Part shown: positions 5,539 to 13,635 of the stretch, in pieces
How positions within the stretch are numbered: position 1 is the first letter of the stretch
How the letters are laid out: each line of letters starts with the position of its first letter
Assembly: GCA_030590405.1 (NCBI GenBank)
Contig: JAUUYO010000068.1
Coordinates: forward strand, 1-13,635
Source: Kangiellaceae bacterium
GTDB taxonomy: Bacteria; Pseudomonadota; Gammaproteobacteria; Enterobacterales; Kangiellaceae
Reading direction: 5' to 3'
DNA length: 13,635 nt
Position numbers and translations under genes: made by a program
The notes under the pieces: generated by a model
Databases searched by the model: none
What the model saw: the letters and a program-made list of their open reading frames with translations, nothing else
What the model was told of the DNA's origin: nothing

Positions 5539-5758
5539 GCTTCTTCAAATCATTAATCAGAGCTTCATAGCTGATTTCTAGTTCATTTACTCTTTCTGAA
5601 AAGGCAGCAATATCTTCCTGGTCCTCCCTCATTAGCAAACGGACAGCTTCATCAATAAGCTCTGATATTGAAAGGTGGGTTGAGGCGGCTTTTAGCTTTA
5701 AAGCCTGATGAATAGCAGGTTCAAAGTAAACAGTCGATCTTTTTGATAGGGAACTCAT
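5525..5758 (-). CDS. Ribbon-helix-helix (CopG/RelB-like) antitoxin
   Basis: This 77-residue protein has a ribbon-helix-helix N-terminus. The strand RSTVYFEPAIHQALKLKAA (7-25) leads into helix 1, and SISELIDEAVRLLM (30-43) is helix 2. The acidic helical tail, roughly 44-77, is the expected toxin-binding part. It should neutralise the RelE-family toxin encoded immediately downstream and repress its own promoter as a dimer. The ATG has AGAGG seven bases upstream. The last codons overlap the toxin start. The promoter and a perfect dyad lie directly upstream (5790-5824). Confidence 0.87.
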   Translation of the reverse strand: MSSLSKRSTVYFEPAIHQALKLKAASTHLSISELIDEAVRLLMREDQEDIAAFSERVNELEISYEALINDLKKHGKI

Positions 5759-5789
5759 CTAAATACCTCTAAGAAATAACTGATAACGT

Positions 5790-5824
5790 CATAACATCAT
5801 AGTGTTATGGTGTTGCAATGTCAA
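5790..5824 (-). promoter_or_regulatory. Promoter and operator of the RelE-family toxin-antitoxin module
   Basis: On the minus strand TTGACA (5819-5824) and TATGAT (5796-5801) are separated by exactly 17 bp, a near-consensus sigma70 promoter. Its start point would fall about 30 nt before the antitoxin ATG. A perfect 7-bp dyad, CATAACA (5790-5796) and TGTTATG (5803-5809) with 6 bp between, covers the -10. This is where a ribbon-helix-helix dimer pair would block polymerase. Promoter quality is seen directly; the operator role is inferred. Confidence 0.8.
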
Positions 5825-5838
5825 TTTTGGTAGTCTAC

Positions 5839-5992
5839 CGGCTAAAACAGTGACAATAAAATTGAACTTAAATGAATAAGCTCAAGGTGAATAGATGTTT
5901 TGGAACATTATCCAAATGTTTTGGTGGAACCGAGAGTTCAGGCTTTTAATGGTTTGTAAAAGGAGAAATCGGTAGTTATGGGGGGCTACCAA
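5839..5992. other. Intergenic stretch without a recognised feature
   Basis: No gene or clear terminator is seen between the toxin-antitoxin promoter and the yaaA stop. Small GGTAG/CTACC inverted repeats occur at 5828-5838 and about 5972-5991. The second lies just after the yaaA stop on the minus strand but has no T-run. Confidence 0.4.
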
Positions 5993-6766
5993 TCAAGCTT
6001 GTTTTCGAGTAAAAACAAATTCCTTATTACTACTCAATTTTTTACTGATTTTATAACCGCCCAAATTAAAGCCTTTCAAATCTTCTGGTTGGTCTATTCG
6101 ATTCTGAATAATGTATCGACTCATCATTCCCCGCGCTCTTTTGGCGAAGAAGCTGATTACTTTATACTGACCGTTTTTAAAATCTTTAAATACCGGGGTA
6201 ATGATTTCGTGGGAAAGACTTTTAGCCCTAATGGCTTTAAAGTATTCATTAGACGCCAGGTTAACCAGAACTTGAGAGTCACTTTTATCAAGTTCTTTTT
6301 CAATTGATTGATTCAAAGAATCGCCCCAAAATTCATACAGGTTTTTTCCTGTTTTATTTTCAAATTTTGTGCCCATTTCTAACCGATAAGCTTGCATTAA
6401 ATCTAAAGGTCTAAGTACACCGTACAATCCCGATAAAATCCTTAAGTGACTTTGGGCAAATTCTAAATCATCTTCAGACAAGCTGTCTGCATCTAAACCA
6501 AGATAAACATCACCTCGAAAAGCAAATACCGACGCTCTGGCGTTTTTCTTGGTAAAAGGCGTCTGAAATGCTTGAAAGCGGTCATAATTTAACACTGCTA
6601 ATTTATCGCTTAATTTCATTAAGCTGGCGATATCTTGCGGCGCAAGCTGTTTAATTTGATCAATGATTTGCTGTGATTGTTTAAGAAAACGAGGTTTGCT
6701 GGTTTTTATCGTAGGGATAGGGCTTTCAAAATCCAGACTTTTTGCAGGAGAAATAACGGTTAGCAT
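5993..6766 (-). CDS. yaaA: YaaA/DUF328 peroxide-stress protein
   Basis: The 257-residue product closely matches the size and layout of E. coli YaaA (258). It has the N-terminus MLTVISPAKSLDFESP, a YDRFQAF segment at 61-67, GDVYLGLDADSL at 85-96, LSGLYGVLRPLD at 111-122, RLEMGTK at 128-134, and FFAKRARGMMSRY at 206-218. In E. coli YaaA is part of the OxyR response and limits iron-driven damage during peroxide stress; the fold binds DNA. The frame stays open 44 codons further upstream, but the family begins at MLTVISPAK, so the start at 6766 is chosen despite the absence of a good Shine-Dalgarno. It is transcribed away from the M20 remnant and the efflux operon. Confidence 0.92.
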   Translation of the reverse strand: MLTVISPAKSLDFESPIPTIKTSKPRFLKQSQQIIDQIKQLAPQDIASLMKLSDKLAVLNYDRFQAFQTPFTKKNARASVFAFRGDVYLGLDADSLSEDDLEFAQSHLRILSGLYGVLRPLDLMQAYRLEMGTKFENKTGKNLYEFWGDSLNQSIEKELDKSDSQVLVNLASNEYFKAIRAKSLSHEIITPVFKDFKNGQYKVISFFAKRARGMMSRYIIQNRIDQPEDLKGFNLGGYKISKKLSSNKEFVFTRKQA

Positions 6767-6953
6767 TGTATGGGCTTTTCGATTTAGTATGTTTTTAGTG
6801 CAAGGAATAATACCAGAAAATCCTCTCAGAGAACGATAGAATTTGGCTATGGTAAAATTGATTTGGCTGGCTTGCAGGCCGAGGTTAGTCTTTCTCATTG
6901 CTCATAATTGAAGTAAATTCAAACTATTAGCCAATAAAAAAATAGTGTCTGCA

Positions 6954-7316
6954 ATGAAAGCATCCAATTTATTCCTATTGTTTTTGATCGTTAATATCGC
7001 CAATATTCAATCGAGTTCGCTCGACGATATAGAGTCCTTGCTAGTCGCAGAAATTGATCAAGGATTAGAGGAGTCAATGGAGCTATTAGAAAAAACGGTT
7101 AATATCAACAGCGGCACCATGAATTTTGATGGGGTAAAAAAAGTCGGGCGAATTTTTGAAAAAGAATTGCTCTTAGACCTCAGTGATGTATCGTTTGTCC
7201 AAATAGACTATAGGCATAATACCCGGAAAGACCTTTTTTCAGTACACATTCCCTTACATTTACATTACCTGATATTTACCTACCCGGACCTACCCGATCC
7301 TCAAAATACGGTTTAA
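6954..7316 (+). pseudogene. N-terminal remnant of an M20-family metallopeptidase
   Basis: The ORF has a hydrophobic N-terminus like a signal peptide (KASNLFLLFLIVNIANIQ). The segment ESMELLEKTVNINSGTMNFD, followed by GVKKVGRIFEKEL, then matches the opening of carboxypeptidase G2-like M20 peptidases (the VNINSGTxNxxGV block). After about residue 75 the resemblance fades. The ORF ends at 120 residues, whereas these enzymes run to about 400, and the HxD metal-binding region is missing. It is therefore most likely a decayed fragment. The GTG at 6945 would add three residues; the ATG at 6954 is preferred because the signal-like stretch follows directly. No Shine-Dalgarno is apparent. Confidence 0.55.
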
Positions 7317-7368
7317 ATAAGTTATACTTTCTGATTATTTAATTAAGATTGAAAGATCACCGATAAAG

Positions 7369-8544
7369 ATGAATAAAAATTCTAATAAAACAACTGGTTA
7401 CATTTTTTTCTCTTGCTTGGTCGCGCTTTTTTTATTCGCCTGTGGTGGCGATGATTCGGCTCAAAGCGACGGTAAATCAAATCCTGCTGGCAAACGAGCT
7501 GCTAAAGCAATTCCGGTTGAAGTAAAAGCGCCAGCTAAAGCACTCGCCGCTTCCTATTATGTGACTACCGCAACCATTGAGCCGAGCAGTGATGCCAAAA
7601 TAAATTCTCGAACATCTGGAGTAGTTAAAAAAATATTGCATGAAGAAGGAGATGATGTACTAACTGGTGAAGTATTATTGATCCTTGATGATGACGATCA
7701 GCAATTACGTCTCAAACAGGCGGAGCAAAAATTGGCCAGCGCTTCAAGAGAATTTAAACGCTTAAGCAAAATGAAAAAGTCGGGGATGGTTTCGCCTACT
7801 GAATGGGAAATCACGGAAAATAATTTTCAAACTGCCGAAACCGAAAAGCAATTGGCGGAATTGGCACTTTCTTATACTCGGGTCGCGGCACCTTTTGATG
7901 GCCGTGTGGTATGGCGAGAGGTTGACCTGGGCGCGCATGTTGGCCAAGGTGAATTATTATTTCGTATGATGTCCATTCGTCCTTTGTTGGTTCGAGTACA
8001 TATTCCGGCTAATCGACTTGGGGGGGTGGAAAAAGGACAGAAGGTACAGTTAAGAATTGATGGTGTGACACAATCATTGAGCGCAAATGTTGAGTTGATC
8101 AGTCCGATCGTTGATCCCACTAGCGGGACCATAAAAATCACACTAAGGCTCGATGATTATCCAGTCAGTGTTCGCCCCGGAGATTTTACTGAAGTTAAAA
8201 TGGTGACAGATAAACATGAAAATGCTCTATTGGTTTCTAGCGTGGCGATTATAGAGGAGCGCGGTAAACACTTTTTATATATTGTCGAAAAAAATAAGGC
8301 ACGTCGAGTGCCGGTTACTACCGGATTTGTGATGAGTGAACAAACCGAAATTATAGCTGGGATCAGCGCAACCGATTCAATTGTAGTAAAAGGCCAAAGA
8401 ACGCTTAATGATGATGTGCTGGTTGAAGTTTTATCAGAGACTAATAACATTCAACAAAAGAGTCGTCAACAAAAGAGTCGTCAACAAAAGAGCAACGCTG
8501 AAATAAAAAAAAGTGGTACTAACAATAAACGAGGCCAGCCATGA
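7369..8544 (+). CDS. RND efflux periplasmic adaptor (membrane fusion lipoprotein, HlyD/AcrA type)
   Basis: The product has 391 residues. The N-terminus is a lipoprotein signal: a hydrophobic run ending in the lipobox LFAC with the lipid-bearing Cys at C25. A lipoyl-type half-motif follows (INSRTSGVVKKILHEEGDDV, about 75-95). An alpha-hairpin spans about 110-165 (QAEQKLASASREFKRLSKMK and beyond), the second lipoyl half includes YTRVAAPFDGRVV, and beta-barrel and membrane-proximal domains run to about 360. Such adaptors link the inner-membrane RND pump to an outer-membrane TolC-like channel. The last 30 residues are a basic Gln/Lys/Ser tail with an in-frame repeat. The stop overlaps the permease start (ATGA, 8541-8544), implying translational coupling. 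The ribosome site is weak (GAAAGA). Confidence 0.92.
   Translation: MNKNSNKTTGYIFFSCLVALFLFACGGDDSAQSDGKSNPAGKRAAKAIPVEVKAPAKALAASYYVTTATIEPSSDAKINSRTSGVVKKILHEEGDDVLTGEVLLILDDDDQQLRLKQAEQKLASASREFKRLSKMKKSGMVSPTEWEITENNFQTAETEKQLAELALSYTRVAAPFDGRVVWREVDLGAHVGQGELLFRMMSIRPLLVRVHIPANRLGGVEKGQKVQLRIDGVTQSLSANVELISPIVDPTSGTIKITLRLDDYPVSVRPGDFTEVKMVTDKHENALLVSSVAIIEERGKHFLYIVEKNKARRVPVTTGFVMSEQTEIIAGISATDSIVVKGQRTLNDDVLVEVLSETNNIQQKSRQQKSRQQKSNAEIKKSGTNNKRGQP
8452..8492 (+). repeat. 15-bp tandem repeat inside the adaptor gene
   Basis: CAACAAAAGAGTCGT occurs at 8452-8466 and 8467-8481, followed by its first 11 bases at 8482-8492. The unit is a multiple of three, so it encodes repeated QQKSR in the C-terminal tail and length changes would keep the frame. 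Confidence 0.9.
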
Positions 8545-11500
8545 TTCGACAAGTGGTCGAATTTTCGGTCACGCGCCGGGTGACTATTTTAATGGTATCG
8601 TTGGCATTGATTGCTTTTGGCACCGTTGGTTTTTCAAGACTGCCGATTAATCTCCTTCCTTCATTAAGTTATCCATCACTCACCGTTCAAACAGAATTTG
8701 CCAATGCCGCGCCTGCAGAAATCGAGCAACTGATTACAAGACCGGTTGAAGAAGTGGTTGGAGTGCTTAAAGGACTTAAGCAAATTCATTCGGTTTCGCG
8801 ATCCGGCATATCAGAAGTCACTCTGGAGTTTGGCTGGGAAGCGGATATGACTAATCTGGCGATGGATATTCGTGAAAAACTGGACCGTTTACAATTACCG
8901 CTAGAGGCCGATACTCCGATTGTATTGCGTTATGATCCGGCTTTAGATCCTATTATGAAGATCAGTTTAAGCGGTGGTATTTCTCTCACTCGATTACGTT
9001 TATTGGGGGATAAAGCCGTTAAGGAAACTCTGGAGCGGATCGAAGGCGTCGCCTCGGCAAAAATACAAGGCGGTGAAGAAGAAGAGATCCATATCAATAT
9101 TCACCAGGGAAAAGTGGCTGCGATGGGGATTAATCTGGAGCAATTAAGCCAGCTATTAAAAAACTCCAACATCAATCGCCCGGGCGGTTCGCTTAAAAAC
9201 GATCAAACCCAGTTATTGGTTCGTACCTTAAATGAATATGACAATTTGCAAGAGATCAGAGATCTAAGGATCACCGCGCCAGATAAACCATCGGTCAGAT
9301 TAGGTGATGTGGCAGATGTCGTCTGGACCAGTAAAGATAAAGAAGAAATCGCTCGGTTTGATGGTGATGAAGGTATTCTGGTATCTTTGTATAAAGAGGG
9401 AGATGCTAATACGGTTGATGTTGCCAATGCGGTCAAAGCAAAGATTTCTAGCCTGCAAAGAAAATTGCCAAAAGGCGTTAAAATTGCGGTGCAATTTGAT
9501 CAATCACGTTTTATCGAACAATCCATCAGTGAGGTGAAACAATCGTTATTATTTGGTGGGTTACTCGCTATCGGTGTTCTCTGGATCTTTCTAAGAGATT
9601 TCAGACTGACGGCCATTATTACCACTTCAATCCCTTTGTCAGTGATCGCGGCGTTTATTTTTATGTATCGTTTTGATGTGTCATTAAATATCATGTCACT
9701 CGGCGGTTTGACCTTAGGTGTGGGCATGCTGGTGGACTCCGCCATTGTGGTGTTGGAATCTATTCACCGGCAAAGAGAAAAAGGTTTATCCATTTATCAA
9801 GCGGCCATTCAAGGGACCGCCGAAGTTGGGGGGGCGGTTACGGCTTCAGTACTGACCACCATCGCGGTTTTTATTCCGATTGTTTTTGTCGAAGGAATTG
9901 CCGGGCAACTATTTCGTGATCAAGCGCTAACTGTCACTTTTAGCTTAATGATGTCGTTGGTGGTTTCTTTTACGTTAATTCCGATGCTGGCATCTCTTGG
10001 TAAACAAAAGCAAGTTGCTTTAGCAGAACAAGGAAAAACTAGTCAGAAAAAAGAACTCAGTGAAAAATCATCTATTAATTCATTAGGCAAATTTTCTTCG
10101 CACTATGAAAGAATTTTACGCGCGGTGCTTCGCTTTAAATGGTTTAGTTTAGTAACAGCCTTTAGCATTTTCTTTTTGACTCTTTTACTAGTTCCCAGGC
10201 TCCCGACCGAGTTGATCCCCCAGTTGAGTGAGGGTGAGTTTTATTTTGATGTCAGTATGCCAGAAGGAACCGCGTTGCCGACCACCAATAAATTACTCGA
10301 AAAAATGGAAGCGATCGCGCTGCAAAATCCAGAGGTTAATTCTGTTTATGTGTCAGTGGGTAGTCGCAATGTGAGCGGTGGACTCTCACTTAAAACCAAA
10401 GACGAAAATTTGGCTCAAATTAGCATCGTGATTAAAGACCGTGCTGATAATCAAATGGAACAAAGGGTGATCCAACAGTTGCGTGATGCCTATAGTCAGT
10501 TACCACAAGCCAATGCGCAATTTGGTCGACCGTCTTTTTTTAGTTTGAAAACCCCAATGGAATTATTGTTTTATGGTGAAGATCTTGAAGCCATGCGCGA
10601 TTATACTTTGGAGTTATTGCCTCAAATCAGCCAGGTAAAAGGATTAATTGATGTGCGGGCTTCATTGGAAACCGGTAATCCAGAATTGGTCGTTCGCTTT
10701 GACCGAGAACAATTAGCTCGATTAGGTTTTAATATCGAGTCTGTTTCCCAAACCCTTAACCGAAGAGTTAACGGTAGTGTCGTGTCTCGATTTCAGCAAC
10801 CGGACAGGCAAATTGATATTCGATTAAGAAATCGCGAAGTCGATCGAGACAGCGTCAACGACATGGAAAATATGGTGATCGGTGAAATTGACGGTCGACC
10901 AGTGACTTTGAGAGCCGTGGCAAAAATTGAATCGCTACAAGGGCCGGCTTCAATTGATCGGATCCAACAATCACGAGTCGCCATTATCGCCGGTAATTTA
11001 AAAGGACGTAGCTTGAATCAGGTGACCAAAGATATTCGTCAGCTAATTAAAAATAATCCACCGCCAGCCGAGCTGAATTTTGAATTTGGCGGGCAAAATA
11101 AAGAGATGCAACAATCGTTTAACAGCATGTATTTTGCGATTATTTTGGCCATTTTTTTAGTTTATTTGGTGATGGCGGCGACCTTTGAACATTTAGGTCA
11201 TCCCTTCATTATCTTGTTGACCATTCCATTGTCTTTAATTGGCGTGATATTCGGATTATTATTTAGTGGTTATGGAATAAGTGTTATTTCGATGATTGGT
11301 GTGGTGTTTTTAATCGGTGTGGTGGTGAATAATGCGATTGTATTGGTCGATGCGATTAATCATGCTCGCCGTCAAGGGCTTGAAAAATTAGAAGCTATTG
11401 TGGTGGCGAGTAAATCGCGTCTTAGACCTATCTTAATGACAACCTTTACTACCGTACTCGGTTTATTGCCGATGGCCATTGGTTTTGGCGAAGGCGCGGA

Positions 11501-11684
11501 ACTCAGAGCACCTTTAGCGGTTGTCGTCTCTTTCGGTTTAGTGGTTTCCACCACTTTGACTTTATTAATTATTCCCGTCAGTTATTTGATTATGCCATCA
11601 GGAGTGACCACCGATGAAGAACTTGAACGGCTTGATCAAAGCTTGCATGATGCTGAGAAAATTGAGGCAGTGCATCAGGAATAG
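8541..11684 (+). CDS. RND efflux permease (AcrB/SwrC-like), complete
   Basis: The 1047-residue length is typical of the superfamily. It has the N-terminal membrane helix (about 12-30), two large periplasmic loops (about 35-335 and 555-860), and two bundles of membrane helices. The proton-relay helix 4 reads GVGMLVDSAIVVLES with D399 followed by Ser400, where AcrB has two Asp residues. In helix 10 it has VVVNNAIVLVDAI, with Asn930 where AcrB has Lys940. These variants occur in SwrC-like and related RND permeases, so they point to subfamily rather than damage. It should export small molecules using proton flow together with the upstream adaptor; the substrate cannot be read. The start overlaps the adaptor stop, and the gene is followed after 41 bp by a second permease. 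Confidence 0.93.
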   Translation: MIRQVVEFSVTRRVTILMVSLALIAFGTVGFSRLPINLLPSLSYPSLTVQTEFANAAPAEIEQLITRPVEEVVGVLKGLKQIHSVSRSGISEVTLEFGWEADMTNLAMDIREKLDRLQLPLEADTPIVLRYDPALDPIMKISLSGGISLTRLRLLGDKAVKETLERIEGVASAKIQGGEEEEIHINIHQGKVAAMGINLEQLSQLLKNSNINRPGGSLKNDQTQLLVRTLNEYDNLQEIRDLRITAPDKPSVRLGDVADVVWTSKDKEEIARFDGDEGILVSLYKEGDANTVDVANAVKAKISSLQRKLPKGVKIAVQFDQSRFIEQSISEVKQSLLFGGLLAIGVLWIFLRDFRLTAIITTSIPLSVIAAFIFMYRFDVSLNIMSLGGLTLGVGMLVDSAIVVLESIHRQREKGLSIYQAAIQGTAEVGGAVTASVLTTIAVFIPIVFVEGIAGQLFRDQALTVTFSLMMSLVVSFTLIPMLASLGKQKQVALAEQGKTSQKKELSEKSSINSLGKFSSHYERILRAVLRFKWFSLVTAFSIFFLTLLLVPRLPTELIPQLSEGEFYFDVSMPEGTALPTTNKLLEKMEAIALQNPEVNSVYVSVGSRNVSGGLSLKTKDENLAQISIVIKDRADNQMEQRVIQQLRDAYSQLPQANAQFGRPSFFSLKTPMELLFYGEDLEAMRDYTLELLPQISQVKGLIDVRASLETGNPELVVRFDREQLARLGFNIESVSQTLNRRVNGSVVSRFQQPDRQIDIRLRNREVDRDSVNDMENMVIGEIDGRPVTLRAVAKIESLQGPASIDRIQQSRVAIIAGNLKGRSLNQVTKDIRQLIKNNPPPAELNFEFGGQNKEMQQSFNSMYFAIILAIFLVYLVMAATFEHLGHPFIILLTIPLSLIGVIFGLLFSGYGISVISMIGVVFLIGVVVNNAIVLVDAINHARRQGLEKLEAIVVASKSRLRPILMTTFTTVLGLLPMAIGFGEGAELRAPLAVVVSFGLVVSTTLTLLIIPVSYLIMPSGVTTDEELERLDQSLHDAEKIEAVHQE

Positions 11685-11725
11685 GGATAAGAAACTGGAA
11701 CGTCTGATTTATATCGAGGATTGCT

Positions 11726-13635
11726 ATGACTTTACCTGAACTAGCTGTTAAAAAACCAATTGCCACGTTAATGGGCTTAATTAGCTTGTTAGTCCTTGGC
11801 TTGATTGCTCTATCTCGCCTCGAATTAGCCTTTATGCCAGAAGCCGAGCAAAAGCGCCTATGGGTCGTGGTGAATTATCTAAATGCTTCGCCCAAAGCGA
11901 CTGAACGAATGATCGTTCGCCCTCTGGAAGAATCTCTGGCATCCATCAATGGACTTTCGCAAATGTGGTCAAATAGCGACCATCGTGGCGTACGAATAAA
12001 TCTCAACTTCGATTTTGATGTCAATATGGATCTGGTTCGAGCTGAAATTAGAGAGCGAGTTGACAGGACCAGAGGTGAATTACCTGAAGATGTCGACCGT
12101 ATTATATTGTCAGAAAACTGGAATCCGCGAGAAACGGGGGAAACGATCTTAGAGGCGCGTATTGCCTCGGGGCGAGATCTCAGCAAAAGTTATGAGTTAT
12201 TAGAACGAAAAATCGTCAAGCTTTTAGAGCGAATTCCAGGGGTGGCGGTGGTATCTTTAGATGGGGTCAACCCAAGAGAAATTCGAGTGAACCTCAATTT
12301 AGGTGCGCTTAAAAAACATCAAATTGACCCAAGAGATGTTTGGTTGAGCATTGCCAAAAATAATCAAAACAGTGCGCTCGGTTTATTGCGTAGCGAGCAA
12401 AGTAAAATATCTTTTAGGGCGGTTGGTGCATTATCTAATCTCGATCAAATAAGACGCATGCCATTAATAAACTCCCAATTAAAATTACAGGATGTCGCAG
12501 ATATAACTTATATCGAGCCGCCTTTAGAGTATGGTCGACATTTAGATGGAAATTTTGCGATTGGATTAAATGTTGCAAAGGAATCTACTGCTAATACCGT
12601 TGAAATTACCGATGCCATCCATAAGCGGATCGCTCAGATGCAAGATGATCCTGAGCTTGATGGGATCAATTTTTTAGTCTGGCAAGACCAGGGGAAAGAA
12701 ATAAAAAACACTTTAGGCGACCTACAGCAAACAGGTTTTTTTGGCGCAATATTAGCCTGTTTGGTTCTGTTTGTTTTTCTAAGAAAAGTGACCACAACAT
12801 TGGTCGCAGTTGCTTGTATTCCCTTTTCTTTAATTGTTACTTGTGGTGTGATTTGGATGCAAGGAAAATCCCTTAATACGATTTCATTGCTGGGATTAAT
12901 TGTTGGGCTCGGAATGCTGGTTGATAACGCCGTGGTTGTAATGGAAAATATCGATCGATTTCAAAAGAAGGGATACAGTGGTCGAGTTGCGGCAATTTTA
13001 GGTTCAAAAGAAGTTTCCATTGCGGTAATGACCGCAACACTCACTTCAGTTATCGTTTTCTTACCAATGATTTTTTCTAAGCCAACCAATATGAATATCA
13101 TCTTGCAGGAATTGGGTATCACCATTGTGATCACTTTGCTCGCATCATTATTAGTTAGTCAGACTTTGATACCATTAGCTTCAAAACGCTTACTCAAAAA
13201 ACAAAGTAAGCCAGTTAAAACGCCGGTAATGGATAAAATACAGGCTAAATATGAGTTGGTACTTGGATTTACCTTAAAGCATCGCTGGATATCGGTAGTT
13301 ATCGGATTATCGCTTTTGGGGTCAACGATTTTTCCTGTGAGTAATATGAATTTTAATTTCGATGCAGCGCCAACAGAAATGTTTGTCGGTATGAAAGTTG
13401 ATTTTACCGAAGCAATCTCACTAACTCAAAAAGAAAAAGTCATCTCTCAAATAGAAAAAGCTTTAACCCCCCATAAGGAAAAATTTAATGTTCAATCCAT
13501 TTATAGTTGGTGGAGCGATAACTGGTCAATTGTCAGACTTTATATGAAACCGGGTTTTCAAAATGAAGAAGCAATGAACGCAGTCAGGAAAGAATTAAGC
13601 CCCTTACTGCCAATTATTGCTGGGGTTAAAATTCA
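11726..13635 (+). CDS. Second RND efflux permease (partial, runs off the right edge)
   Basis: The frame is open from the ATG at 11726 to the end of the window (636 codons). The ATG has GAGGA at 11716-11720, five bases upstream. It begins MTLPELAVKKPIATLMGLIS, a first membrane helix, followed by the FMPEAEQ entry to the periplasmic loop. It then has the helix 2-6 bundle from about residue 335, with helix 4 LGMLVDNAVVVMENI (D400, Asn401). The second half starts near residue 507 with KYELVLGFTLKHRWISVV. It is clearly related to, but different from, the first permease. Adaptor-permease-permease operons such as mdtABC make pumps with mixed permease trimers, and the same is plausible here. Helix 10 and the end lie outside the window. 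Confidence 0.92.
   Translation, partial: MTLPELAVKKPIATLMGLISLLVLGLIALSRLELAFMPEAEQKRLWVVVNYLNASPKATERMIVRPLEESLASINGLSQMWSNSDHRGVRINLNFDFDVNMDLVRAEIRERVDRTRGELPEDVDRIILSENWNPRETGETILEARIASGRDLSKSYELLERKIVKLLERIPGVAVVSLDGVNPREIRVNLNLGALKKHQIDPRDVWLSIAKNNQNSALGLLRSEQSKISFRAVGALSNLDQIRRMPLINSQLKLQDVADITYIEPPLEYGRHLDGNFAIGLNVAKESTANTVEITDAIHKRIAQMQDDPELDGINFLVWQDQGKEIKNTLGDLQQTGFFGAILACLVLFVFLRKVTTTLVAVACIPFSLIVTCGVIWMQGKSLNTISLLGLIVGLGMLVDNAVVVMENIDRFQKKGYSGRVAAILGSKEVSIAVMTATLTSVIVFLPMIFSKPTNMNIILQELGITIVITLLASLLVSQTLIPLASKRLLKKQSKPVKTPVMDKIQAKYELVLGFTLKHRWISVVIGLSLLGSTIFPVSNMNFNFDAAPTEMFVGMKVDFTEAISLTQKEKVISQIEKALTPHKEKFNVQSIYSWWSDNWSIVRLYMKPGFQNEEAMNAVRKELSPLLPIIAGVKI

Noticed and set aside
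6767..6898. 44-residue N-terminal extension of YaaA
   Set aside because: The family begins at MLTVISPAK; the extension has no family resemblance.

Overview
The window reads as chromosome of a moderately AT-rich gammaproteobacterium. This rests on the tail of an HrpB-type helicase, a YaaA/DUF328 protein, a lipoprotein-adaptor RND efflux operon and Gram-negative style toxin-antitoxin modules. I cannot name the genus; an Oceanospirillales-like marine host is a guess from base composition only.

Region 1 (1-1903) is an accessory insert. The window opens with the last codons of hrpB. Then come a vapBC toxin-antitoxin pair with a clear promoter carrying 11-bp iterated repeats, and the C-terminal part of a PD-(D/E)XK nuclease-like protein that looks like the remains of a longer defence-type protein (in-frame stop upstream). 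The region ends with a second, frameshifted copy of the hrpB 3' end. The two hrpB ends (60 of 71 aligned positions identical) bracket the insert as attL/attR-like copies would.

Region 2 (1904-3863) holds a BRO-N/DinD-like gene behind a sigma70 promoter with a 16-bp dyad, followed by two small convergent genes on the minus strand. These two small proteins share similar first and last residues; the shorter one ends like YjfB-type putative motility proteins. The longer one starts with TTG after a strong Shine-Dalgarno that can be folded into a hairpin.

Region 3 (3864-5992) has a complete phosphoserine aminotransferase (serC, minus strand), a compound tandem repeat, and a second toxin-antitoxin module (ribbon-helix-helix antitoxin plus RelE/ParE-family toxin) with a textbook promoter and a perfect operator dyad over the -10.

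Region 4 (5993-7316) has yaaA (minus strand) and, divergent from it, a short ORF that keeps only the N-terminal part of an M20 peptidase.

Region 5 (7369-13635) is an RND efflux operon: a lipoprotein periplasmic adaptor, a complete RND permease joined by an ATGA overlap, and a second RND permease 41 bp further on that runs off the window. The two permeases presumably serve one tripartite pump; no outer-membrane channel gene is visible. I saw no rRNA, tRNA, transposase, integrase or CRISPR array.
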